NCBI GenBank assembly: GCA_026395155.1
Contig: JAPLZG010000108.1
Location: 1-5,553 of the forward strand
Length of the DNA stretch: 5,553 nucleotides
From: Candidatus Tayloriibacteriota bacterium
GTDB taxonomy: Bacteria > Patescibacteriota > Minisyncoccia > Phycocordibacterales > GWA1-40-21
Direction of reading: 5' to 3'
In this document: one piece after another, positions 1 to 5,341 of the stretch
How positions within the stretch are numbered: position 1 is the stretch's first letter
Layout of the letters: each line of letters begins with the position of its first letter
Program-made: the position numbers and the translations under genes
The notes under the pieces: generated by a model
Databases searched by the model: none
What the model was told of the DNA's origin: nothing
Seen by the model: only the letters and a program-made list of their open reading frames with translations

Positions 1-131
1 AACTTCATTTACTCAACAATAAATATCGTAAATCATTGAATTATAAAAATGCCTATGAAGTTGCTTTGGAAAGAGGTATTATAAAAGGAGTTCCTAGTAT
101 TTCATTATCAGAAGCGATTGCATTTCGGTAG
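1..131 (+). CDS. IS30-like transposase, C-terminal fragment
   Basis: The frame that starts at base 3 is open from the window edge to TAG at 129-131 and gives 42 residues. It contains the segment NNKYRKSLNYKNAYEVA, which fits the pattern at the end of the DDE integrase core of IS30-family transposases (N-x-R/K-x-R-K-x-L-x-Y-K-T/N-x-x-E). A tail of about 20 residues follows. The catalytic Asp and Glu and the N-terminal helix-turn-helix would lie upstream, outside the window. The right end of the insertion sequence should fall shortly after the stop, around 132-160, but without the left end I cannot define its inverted repeat. An IS3 or IS481 integrase-core transposase is the main alternative. 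Confidence 0.6.
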   Translation, partial: LHLLNNKYRKSLNYKNAYEVALERGIIKGVPSISLSEAIAFR

Positions 132-152
132 AGAATTTACCCAAATTTAAAT

Positions 153-181
153 TTGACATTAACTACCATATCCTGTATAAT
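153..181 (+). promoter_or_regulatory. Consensus sigma-70 promoter for the 86-residue gene
   Basis: A perfect -35 box TTGACA (153-158) and a perfect -10 box TATAAT (176-181) are separated by exactly 17 bases. Transcription should start near 188, leaving a leader of about 50 bases before the ATG at 238. The -35 lies just downstream of the transposase stop and may belong to the right end of the insertion sequence, which would make this a hybrid promoter formed by insertion. That last point is an inference. Confidence 0.85.
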
Positions 182-237
182 ACAATAGTCGTTTTATGAT
201 TGTTCTTTAATTCACTCATCGAAGAAGGAGATCTAAG

Positions 238-498
238 ATGGAAATGAAACCACCGCGTTTTAACTCCACAGAAGACCTTATTGAGGCTGTGAGGGAAAAA
301 AGGAAACAGACGGGTTTAGTTCCCCCTGCCTGCTTAATCAGAGTGTGCTGGGAAAGAAAACTAAATTTGTCACCGCGTGAAAGACATCTGATCCTTAGCA
401 GTATTGCTCATCTTGCAACCCAAGCAAGGGAAGCAAACAAATCCAGACGTGCTCAGGCAAATCTGGTGCAGGAATTATTCCACAGTATGTCGCATTGA
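238..498 (+). CDS. Small protein of unknown function (86 aa)
   Basis: I do not recognise this protein. The gene is well supported by its setting. A consensus promoter lies upstream at 153-181. AAGGAG at 225-230 sits 7 bases before the ATG and fixes the start, and a terminator follows 24 bases after the TGA stop. The product is basic and looks mostly helical. Residues about 11-24 (EDLIEAVREKRKQTG) and 45-83 are rich in Arg, Lys, Glu and Gln, and residues about 28-43 hold PPACLIRVCWERK with two cysteines. There is no signal peptide or membrane segment. The size and charge would suit a small nucleic-acid-binding or regulatory protein, but no motif proves this. Its base composition is visibly richer in GC than the minus-strand genes to the right, and it has the only clean Shine-Dalgarno of the window. 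It therefore probably belongs to the host chromosome or the IS neighbourhood, not to the element at 1002 onward. Confidence 0.75.
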   Translation: MEMKPPRFNSTEDLIEAVREKRKQTGLVPPACLIRVCWERKLNLSPRERHLILSSIAHLATQAREANKSRRAQANLVQELFHSMSH

Positions 499-521
499 TC
501 CACCCTTACTGGATGATTCCA

Positions 522-567
522 AACCGAACATGAAAACTTCGCAAGAGTTTGAACGTTCGGTTTTTTT
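522..567 (+). terminator. Rho-independent terminator after the 86-residue gene
   Basis: AACCGAAC (522-529) pairs perfectly with GTTCGGTT (555-562). Inside it, AAACT (534-538) pairs with AGTTT (546-550). The T-run at 561-567 follows directly. It closes the short single-gene transcript that starts near 188. Confidence 0.85.
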
Positions 568-607
568 AATAATTGCCCTAAATTCTATAAACTGTTATAT
601 TGTGTTG

Positions 608-669
608 GTAAGAAGAGAAATTCGAGTTTCAATTTGTCTGTTAATTAAATAGTCTGGCCTTATCGTCTA
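608..669 (+). repeat. Left copy of a duplicated segment upstream of tRNA-Glu
   Basis: This segment matches 876-943. The 17 bases at 608-624 (GTAAGAAGAGAAATTCG) are identical to 876-892, and GGCCTTATCGTCTA at 656-669 is identical to 930-943. The sequence between is similar but diverged and about 6 bases shorter. Bases 620-634 resemble a decayed T-arm of tRNA-Glu, so a still older tRNA 3' remnant may lie here. No protein gene is present between 499 and 929. Confidence 0.7.
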
Positions 670-675
670 TCGTGA

Positions 676-763
676 GATTTGGGATGGGTACCCAAATCGC
701 AAGTTCGGAGCACGACGGTGCGAGAAGGGGTCGCGAGCAAAGTCAGCAGACTTTGACTTGGAC
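676..763 (+). other. Hairpin-rich insert in the tRNA-Glu pseudogene (D-loop break)
   Basis: The insert is GC-rich and strongly structured. GATTTGGG (676-683) pairs perfectly with CCCAAATC (691-698). GCAC (710-713) pairs with GTGC (718-721) over a GACG loop. CAAAGTC (738-744) pairs with GACTTTG (749-755) over an AGCA loop. I do not recognise it. It could be a small non-autonomous palindromic element or part of a structured RNA. Confidence 0.5.
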
Positions 764-788
764 TAGGACATAGCCTTCGAGAGATTGA

Positions 789-877
789 GCTTGGGTTGGG
801 ACCTAAGCGAAAAACCTGTGATAGTTTTATATAAGCGAAAGCGAAATAAAAAACAGAACAGTGTATACTGCTTCTGT
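789..877 (+). other. Hairpins in the second insert of the tRNA-Glu pseudogene
   Basis: GCTTGGG (789-795) pairs with CCTAAGC (802-808). Its loop and flank (TTGGGA, then CGAAAA) resemble those of the hairpin at 676-698 (loop ATGGGTA, then CGCAA), so both inserts may share an origin. A second hairpin pairs ACAGAACAGT (853-862) with ACTG (867-870) and TTCTGT (872-877) around one bulged C. Confidence 0.45.
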
Positions 878-943
878 AAGAAGAGAAATTCGGGGTTCGA
901 TTCAGTTTAGTTTGATAGTTAAATAATTCGGCCTTATCGTCTA
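876..943 (+). repeat. Right copy of the duplicated segment, leading into tRNA-Glu
   Basis: This is the partner of 608-669. It runs from GTAAGAAGAGAAATTCG (876-892) through the pseudogene T-arm block into the 5' end of the intact tRNA (930-943). It shows that the tRNA together with its upstream flank was duplicated in tandem, with a unit of about 270 bases. Confidence 0.7.
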
Positions 944-1001
944 ACGGTTAGGACATAGCCTTCTCAAGGCTAAAATCGGGGTTCGATTCCCCGTAAGGTC
1001 A
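930..1001 (+). tRNA. tRNA-Glu (anticodon CTC)
   Basis: A complete cloverleaf can be drawn. The acceptor stem pairs GGCCTTA (930-936) with TAAGGTC (994-1000), with one G-T wobble. The D stem pairs GTCT (939-942) with GGAC (951-954). The anticodon stem pairs TAGCC (956-960) with GGCTA (968-972), with loop TTCTCAA and anticodon CTC at 963-965, which reads GAG for glutamate. The T stem pairs CGGGG (977-981) with CCCCG (989-993) around loop TTCGATT. The discriminator base is A1001 and the CCA end is not encoded. The gene is very probably the attachment site of the element to the right, since the recombinase ends inside it on the opposite strand. Confidence 0.95.
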
Positions 1002-2629
1002 CAAATAGGATTAAAGCGATTTTCAAAACACTCAAATCCTTTTTTACATTTATAATTAAGCATATTTTGAGAAATATGTAGTTCTGAAAATATAATTCGT
1101 ATAATTTTCTCTTTTTCGTGTGGTTTTGCTAATTCATAATATGGCAAAACATTTTTTACAAGTTCTGAAAGTTTATAAACATCCTTTATTGTCTCATGCA
1201 TAGCGACGTCTGATGACTGCTCTTCGTTTTGAAGTTTTGTTAGTTCATTATTGAGTTTTGTTTCTTCTTCAAGAAGCCCTTCTGGTGTATATACACCAGT
1301 TTTTAATAACAAAAGTTTATTTGAACGAATATATGAGAGGTCTTCTCTTATCTTTTTTTTCTGTCTTTCAACTTTATCAAGATTTTTTTTCCTTTTTTCC
1401 TCAAACAAAGAGATATCAGTTCCAACACGAGCATCCATATCAGCAATTTCATTATCAGTAAAATACAAATTTGATATAAGTTTACCAATTTTTTTCTCTA
1501 TAAAAGAAAAATTAAAATTTTTTAATGTATTTGAACAACCAGCGACACATCTTGAGTTAAAATAATTAATACCTTTCTTTTCGTATGGTGTATATACACG
1601 TTCACAATGTTCACAACGTACAATACCTCGAAGTGGTAAGTCGAGTTTTTCTATATAATGAATACTTACTTTTCTTTTATTAAGTACAGATTGAACTTGA
1701 TTAAATAGTTCTTCACTTACAATAGCTTCATGGCTAGTACTACTAATATATTTGCCATTACTGTTTAGTATTTTCCCAGTATAGAAAGGGTTTGTAAGTA
1801 TTCTGCTAATATTATTTACTGTCATTGGTCTAGATATTTTTTCAATCTCAACTATTTCATCTTCTTCAGCAAGCATTTCTTTTTTACTTCTTCTTCGTCT
1901 CATTGGTACTGTTACAAAACCTTGCTCTGTAGCGTATCGTACGAGGTCTGAGAGGCTCCAATCACCAGTAGTATAGTAATCAAACATTTGCTTAATAATA
2001 GGGGCTCTTTCTGGGTCTTGTGGTTTAATCTCCATTTCTCCCAAATTAAGATATCCAATAGGTGCTCGATATGTACAGATACCTTTTTCTCGTGCATTTC
2101 TTATTGTAATAGTTACTTTTTCACTTGTTACTCGTGAATGATGTTGAGAAAACATCCCATCAATATCCATATGAAGTGCTCCAGAGCTGGTTTTTTCATA
2201 TGTCGCATATGTAAAAAGAAAATCAACACCATTACGCATTAATTTTCTAATAAGAGTGTCATCACCTTTATTTCTACTAATCCTATCCCAACATAAACAA
2301 ACAATACCTTTAAAATATCCTTTACTTAAAAACTCAGCCAATTTCAAAAATTTTGGACGGTCAATTTGATACTGTACTAATCCCTCTTTGGTAAAAGTAA
2401 TATTATTATCTTCTTTAAAACCAGAGTGTTTTTCAGAAATAATACCATCAACACAAAATCCTTGAATAGTAATCATTGCTATCGGCAATCTTTCTTTAAA
2501 TGCAAAACGAGTATTTTCTGTTTTTTGATAAGAAATTGAATTTTTTTGATTTTCTTCATCATCTGTACTTTTTCTATTGTATATTAAATAACAATCACGG
2601 TATTTACCATTTTGTATTTCTTCAATCAC
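941..2629 (-). CDS. Large serine recombinase (site-specific integrase)
   Basis: The protein (562 residues) should cut and rejoin DNA through a phosphoserine link to integrate or excise the element. The N-terminal resolvase domain spans about 12-165. It carries YNRKS with Arg19 and the likely nucleophile Ser21, NSISYQ at 30-35, and WDRISR at 114-119. The Recombinase domain covers about 185-320, including MTVNNISRILTNPFYTGKI from 269. A zinc ribbon follows with Cys339, Cys342, Cys361 and Cys365, then a coiled coil at about 405-470 as usual in large serine recombinases. The start is GTG at 2627-2629, overlapping the upstream ORF by 8 bases. AGAAGGA (2643-2649) lies 13 bases before it, rather far, so translational coupling is likely. 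No later Met keeps the catalytic site. Residues 544-562 are read from the antisense strand of tRNA-Glu, and the TAG stop (941-943) lies in its D arm. This tail is probably acquired by integration and not needed for catalysis. Confidence 0.93.
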   Translation of the reverse strand: MIEEIQNGKYRDCYLIYNRKSTDDEENQKNSISYQKTENTRFAFKERLPIAMITIQGFCVDGIISEKHSGFKEDNNITFTKEGLVQYQIDRPKFLKLAEFLSKGYFKGIVCLCWDRISRNKGDDTLIRKLMRNGVDFLFTYATYEKTSSGALHMDIDGMFSQHHSRVTSEKVTITIRNAREKGICTYRAPIGYLNLGEMEIKPQDPERAPIIKQMFDYYTTGDWSLSDLVRYATEQGFVTVPMRRRRSKKEMLAEEDEIVEIEKISRPMTVNNISRILTNPFYTGKILNSNGKYISSTSHEAIVSEELFNQVQSVLNKRKVSIHYIEKLDLPLRGIVRCEHCERVYTPYEKKGINYFNSRCVAGCSNTLKNFNFSFIEKKIGKLISNLYFTDNEIADMDARVGTDISLFEEKRKKNLDKVERQKKKIREDLSYIRSNKLLLLKTGVYTPEGLLEEETKLNNELTKLQNEEQSSDVAMHETIKDVYKLSELVKNVLPYYELAKPHEKEKIIRIIFSELHISQNMLNYKCKKGFECFENRFNPICDLTGNRTPILALRRLCPNR

Positions 2630-2837
2630 TAGAAATAATATATCCTTCTAAAAATAAACGTTCACGAATTTGTTTTAGTACATCGCCTAATTCAGTTAAT
2701 GAATTAATTGTCTCATAAGTCAAACTCTCATTACCCAAAGAGGGACAACGATACAGTTCTTTGTTGCTACACAAAAGACTTCGTTGCCCCTCTTCAAGTT
2801 TGATTTTATTATAACTGTTTTGTCCTTTGTGTAGCAT
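2622..2837 (-). CDS. Small protein upstream of and overlapping the recombinase (71 aa)
   Basis: I do not recognise this protein with certainty. The ORF runs from ATG at 2835-2837 to TGA at 2622-2624 and overlaps the recombinase GTG start by 8 bases, a layout typical of translational coupling. The first half is basic and polar. The second half, residues about 40-70 (TYETINSLTELGDVLKQIRERLFLEGY), looks like one amphipathic helix followed by a short turn. No cysteine ligand pair, membrane segment or signal peptide is clear. A promoter at 2842-2870 lies only 4 bases before the ATG, so translation is either leaderless or begins inside the ORF. By position it could be a recombination directionality or regulatory factor, or merely a leader ORF that tunes recombinase translation. 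This is inferred from position only. Confidence 0.55.
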   Translation of the reverse strand: MLHKGQNSYNKIKLEEGQRSLLCSNKELYRCPSLGNESLTYETINSLTELGDVLKQIRERLFLEGYIISSD

Positions 2838-2841
2838 AGTA

Positions 2842-2870
2842 ATTATATACTTTTTTCGATTCTATTTCAA
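2842..2870 (-). promoter_or_regulatory. Sigma-70 promoter for the 71-aa ORF and recombinase
   Basis: On the minus strand, TTGAAA (complement of 2865-2870) and a perfect TATAAT (complement of 2842-2847) are separated by 17 bases. Transcription should begin at about 2834-2837, at or just inside the first codon of the 71-residue ORF. It would let the recombinase be expressed independently of the broken ATPase gene upstream. Confidence 0.7.
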
Positions 2871-2882
2871 GATTATTTTTAT

Positions 2883-4125
2883 CTAAAACAATGGCTCAAA
2901 TGTAGTATTTACATCATCATTTTTGCCATCTATTTGTTCGTCTTTTATATCTTCATCAGTGATACCGAACCTTTCTTTCCACATATCAAGTCTCTTTCTA
3001 TTATCTTTAAAAGAAAGCACAAAACCTTTTCTTGTTTTGTAAGGTTTTAATTGGAGTTTGGCTCTTAGATACCATCCAACTTTTCTGGGTTGTAAATAAT
3101 CCTCATGAATATCTGATTGTTTATTTACTTCATCTGCGATTTCTTTAACAGTGATTTCTATTTTTTTATCTTGATATTCAAGCTTAAGAATTGAAAAAAT
3201 AATATCACTTTCCCAAGAAAGACCTCTGTCTGATACAAGCTCACTATTATATTTAATAATAAAAGTTTTTAGATTATTTCTAATAATTTCATCTTTTATA
3301 ACTGATAATAAAGGTATGACAATTTGATTAAGTCTTGGATGTATTCCCTCAATTACTTCTTCTCTTCTTTCAATTGGTTTAAAATAATTTTTTAATCTCC
3401 ACATCAAAAGTTTGTTTCTAATTTTTTCAGCATCTTTATAAAAGTTTTCATCAAGAGTCCTTGGTATATCAATCCTTAGTTTACTAGCTCCCATTTCTTC
3501 AGTAATAAAACGACTTTCTAGTGCTTTATCAGCGTATGTTTCTCTCGTAGCTATAATCTTAGGACAAAAAACATCATAAGCTTTTACCTCAAAAACCCCC
3601 TTACCCTCAGAACGTAAAACAGATGTACCCCTTTGATACCCAGTATTCAGTAAATACTGGCTTATAGCACAACATCCCTATGGTTTGAAGCATTCTTGAT
3701 TTTCCACTTCCAAAGTCACCAATTGCTCTAAGGTAAGGTACCTCATTAAATCTGTCATACATCCAAGTAAAGAGAACGTAATAAGTCGATATCTGTTCGA
3801 AGACATCTGATATATCAAGATACTTATGAATAAAATTTTGTATCTCTTTTAGTATTTGATTTTCATCTTCATAGGGTGTTGCAATTGAGGGGAAAAGGAT
3901 AACCTTCTTTTCTACAAGTAAATGTCTCGCTGGAAGAGGTTTATATTTTCTACCATCTATCTCAACCTCATCAAGAAAGTTTTCAATTTTACCATCCCTA
4001 TCACCCATCAAATAATAAGTCTTGTTTGTCTCAGTGTCATATCCCATTTCATAGATTTCATTTTTTGTGAACAATGATGTCTTGTATGTTATATCATCTT
4101 TTTTTTCTTTTATATTATTTTGCAT
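2883..4125 (-). pseudogene. AAA+ helicase-like ATPase, broken by internal deletion and frame change
   Basis: Two adjoining minus-strand frames are halves of one protein. The N-terminal half (ATG at 4123-4125; real homology to about 3650) has about 130 residues before a Walker A motif GDFGSGKS at residues 136-143, then MLCYKPVF, and soon runs into a chance tail ending at 3607. The C-terminal half is in another frame. It stays open upstream of its first ATG (3494) to about 3677 and reads LNTGYQRGTSVLRSEGKG, then PKIIATRE and ALESRFITEEM (likely sensor and arginine-finger region). Residues about 115-165 counted from 3494 look like a winged helix, and the stop is TAG at 2883-2885. From memory of this helicase-like family, the Walker B segment (hydrophobic residues then DEAD-like acids), about 40-45 residues, is missing at the join. 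The protein probably served replication or DNA handling by the element. Without Walker B and in two frames it should not hydrolyse ATP. A sequencing or assembly error is the alternative. Confidence 0.8.
3640..3660. repeat. Perfect hairpin at the ATPase gene break point
   Basis: CCAGTATT (3640-3647) is the exact reverse complement of AATACTGG (3653-3660), with a 5-base loop between. The frame switch between the two halves of the ATPase gene falls inside this hairpin, which suggests that the inverted repeat took part in the deletion. Confidence 0.8.
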
Positions 4126-4135
4126 ATATTTTTAT

Positions 4136-4393
4136 TTAATCTCTTAATCTTTCTAAAAGTTCTCTTCTTGCTTGTTCATATTTATGTACAGGTACAAGCA
4201 ATCGTTCATCATCCTTATTTGCAAATTTATAAAGGTATATTAATTCTTCCAAGTAATCTGTCTTTATAAATGCAAACTCTTTTTGCTCATTATTTATTGG
4301 ATTAATACCAGAAATTTGCTGGTTGTTAGTAAAAAGAAACACAGCAACATTAAGGTTGGTTGTTCTTACATACTTATCTTTGTCTTTTTTCAT
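4136..4393 (-). CDS. DUF5659-like small protein (85 aa)
   Basis: The product matches what I know of DUF5659-type proteins, small single-domain proteins common beside replication genes on mobile elements. Their function is not established. Visible features are a basic start, then YVRTTNLNVAVFLFTN (residues about 8-23) with the T-x-x-L-x-x-A-x-F-L pattern. A central strand contains KEFAFI, and the end has LLVPVHKYEQARRELLERLRD, a short strand leading to a helix. No signal peptide or membrane segment is present. It ends 10 bases before the ATPase start, so the two were probably one operon with this gene first. No Shine-Dalgarno is seen before the ATG. Upstream lie the long palindrome at 4398-4447 and a terminator, so the gene should have its own promoter in 4394-4470, but I could not pick a convincing one. 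Confidence 0.7.
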   Translation of the reverse strand: MKKDKDKYVRTTNLNVAVFLFTNNQQISGINPINNEQKEFAFIKTDYLEELIYLYKFANKDDERLLVPVHKYEQARRELLERLRD

Positions 4394-4397
4394 ATTT

Positions 4398-4447
4398 GAT
4401 ATTTATTATTTAATTTGTAGCTACAAAATAAATAATATATAAATATC
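4398..4447. repeat. Long near-perfect palindrome before the DUF5659-like gene
   Basis: TTTGTAGCTACAAA (4414-4427) is a perfect 14-base palindrome. It extends to 16-base arms (4405-4420 and 4421-4436) with one mismatched pair. After a 4-base ATAT interruption on one side it continues as GATATTT (4398-4404) against AAATATC (4441-4447). It begins 4 bases upstream of the ATG at 4391-4393. It could be an operator for autoregulation, a cruciform, or an initiation site for element replication next to the ATPase genes. Confidence 0.75.
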
Positions 4448-4472
4448 CAAGTTTTAAATAGTTCTGTTTTAG

Positions 4473-4510
4473 TAAGGGTAAATAAAAAGTTACCCTTATT
4501 TATAAGGGTA
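4473..4510 (-). terminator. Overlapping hairpins, terminator of the 235-aa gene
   Basis: On the minus strand, TACCCTTAT (complement of 4502-4510) pairs with ATAAGGGTA (complement of 4491-4499) and is followed by ACTTTTTATT, a terminator-like U tract. The middle arm (4490-4498) can instead pair with TAAGGGTAA at 4473-4481, giving a second, mutually exclusive hairpin. The real loop of the first hairpin must be larger than the 2 bases left by full pairing. It lies 34 bases after the stop of the 235-residue gene. Confidence 0.6.
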
Positions 4511-4543
4511 TATTAAAGATAATTAACAAGAAGATAAACTTAA

Positions 4544-5251
4544 CTAAACAAATGTAATTTTATATATCTCCCAATCAATTTCATAACCAGAATTATTATC
4601 ATTCTTTATAACTTTTTTTGTTAATCCTAAACTATCTTTTAATCTCTCATTTATACTATCAATCTCTGTACTTATATTTTGATAAGTAGTTTTACTTAAC
4701 TTTTTAGCTCCGATTTTTTTATTACTTTTTGCTAGTATAATAATATATTCAAAACGTTTGTTCTTAGCAGTACCTTTACGAAAAGTACAAATTAAATTTT
4801 TATTACTTAAATCTTTAGTGATTGTTTTGTTCTCTTTATCTATCTTTAAAATTATTTTATTATCTATCTTAAAAAAATCACCGTCACAAGAAGTATAATA
4901 TTCCTTAAATATATCTGGAATTAATAATATGGTTATTTTTTCTGTATTTTGAAAATGAGAACCATCATCTGTAGACCAATCTTGTTTAACATCAGATTCC
5001 CAACTAGAAATTACTTTTCTTTCTTTTAATCCATTTAATAATTCATAATCAAAACTCCTTAAAATTTCTAATTCTTCAAAATCTGATTCATCATCCCAAG
5101 AATGAAAACTTATTTCCATTTCTTTTTCTTTATGGGATATTACATTATCAAAAGAAATATATCTCAAAATTTCATTGAGTCTATCGTTAACTTTCTCTCT
5201 TTTCTGTTTTAAGAGTTCAGTTTTTTCTTTTGCATTGATAAATTGAATCAT
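4544..5251 (-). CDS. Unknown protein with probable winged-helix C-terminus (235 aa)
   Basis: I do not recognise the family. The product is rich in Lys, Asp, Glu and Asn and lacks a signal peptide or membrane segment. Residues about 6-30 form a charged helix, possibly a coiled coil. Residues about 40-100 are acidic (SWDDESDFEELEIL) with three tryptophans. Residues about 104-175 alternate in the manner of beta strands (KITILLIPDIF, KIILKIDKENKTI, FEYIIILAK). Residues about 176-235 (KKLSKTTYQNI, then INERLKDSLGL, then a GYEIDWEIYKI hairpin) resemble the helix-helix-wing layout of winged-helix DNA-binding domains. The start has no Shine-Dalgarno. Upstream repeats at 5266-5297 could be its own operator. 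A DNA-binding regulator of the divergent RNA promoter is a reasonable guess but is not shown. Confidence 0.7.
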   Translation of the reverse strand: MIQFINAKEKTELLKQKREKVNDRLNEILRYISFDNVISHKEKEMEISFHSWDDESDFEELEILRSFDYELLNGLKERKVISSWESDVKQDWSTDDGSHFQNTEKITILLIPDIFKEYYTSCDGDFFKIDNKIILKIDKENKTITKDLSNKNLICTFRKGTAKNKRFEYIIILAKSNKKIGAKKLSKTTYQNISTEIDSINERLKDSLGLTKKVIKNDNNSGYEIDWEIYKITFV

Positions 5252-5265
5252 TTTATAGGTAAGTA

Positions 5266-5297
5266 TTGTGAACGTGTGAACATTGTGAATGTTTACA
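5266..5297. promoter_or_regulatory. Operator-like repeats in the divergent control region
   Basis: TGTGAA occurs three times at near-helical fractions (5267, 5275, 5284). The second copy is part of an inverted repeat: TGTGAACATT (5275-5284), spacer GTG, then AATGTTTACA (5288-5297), matching at 9 of 10 positions. The site lies 15-46 bases upstream of the 235-residue gene and about 30 bases upstream of the plus-strand promoter, so a bound protein could control both. Confidence 0.55.
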
Positions 5298-5326
5298 TTG
5301 TAATATTACCCCTTTTTATGCCTTTA

Positions 5327-5335
5327 TGCTACAAT
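5327..5335 (+). promoter_or_regulatory. Extended -10 promoter for the structured RNA
   Basis: TGC (5327-5329) directly precedes TACAAT (5330-5335), an extended -10 element. The -35 position holds only a poor match (TTACCC, 5306-5311). Transcription would begin near 5342, which fits the start of the folded RNA. The weak -35 suits an activated or repressible promoter. Confidence 0.5.
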
Positions 5336-5341
5336 TAATTT

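Larger units (their letters stand above)
656..903 (+). pseudogene. tRNA-Glu pseudogene split by two hairpin-rich insertions
   Basis: Three blocks match the intact tRNA at 930-1001 in the right order. GGCCTTATCGTCTA (656-669) equals tRNA bases 930-943. TAGGACATAGCCTTC (764-778) equals 949-963 and ends at the first anticodon base. TCGGGGTTCGATTC (890-903) equals 976-989, the T arm. The pieces between them are replaced by about 94 and 111 bases of unrelated sequence, so the breaks fall in the D loop and the anticodon loop. The 3' acceptor strand is absent, so a functional tRNA by splicing is unlikely. The regular break points are nevertheless odd. A minimal intron is the alternative, but no group I core is evident. 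Confidence 0.7.

Noticed and set aside
404..652. 82-codon plus-strand open frame overlapping the 86-residue gene
   Set aside because: It overlaps a well-supported gene, runs through the terminator at 522-567, and has no ribosome site or recognisable domain.
656..903. Functional intron-containing tRNA-Glu
   Set aside because: The 3' acceptor strand is missing after the T-arm block, and the inserts show no group I intron core.
1251..1565. Plus-strand open frames antisense to the recombinase coiled coil
   Set aside because: The composition (runs of Phe, Ser, Leu) is the mirror of Lys/Glu-rich coding DNA, and no start signals are present.
2500..2718. 72-codon plus-strand frame at the recombinase start
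   Set aside because: It is antisense to the catalytic domain and the small upstream ORF and has no start signals.
5252..5280. Minus-strand TTCACA, 17 bases, TATAAA as promoter of the 235-residue gene
   Set aside because: The -10 box touches the ATG, so the transcript would begin inside the gene. The repeats are better read as an operator unless the true start is downstream.
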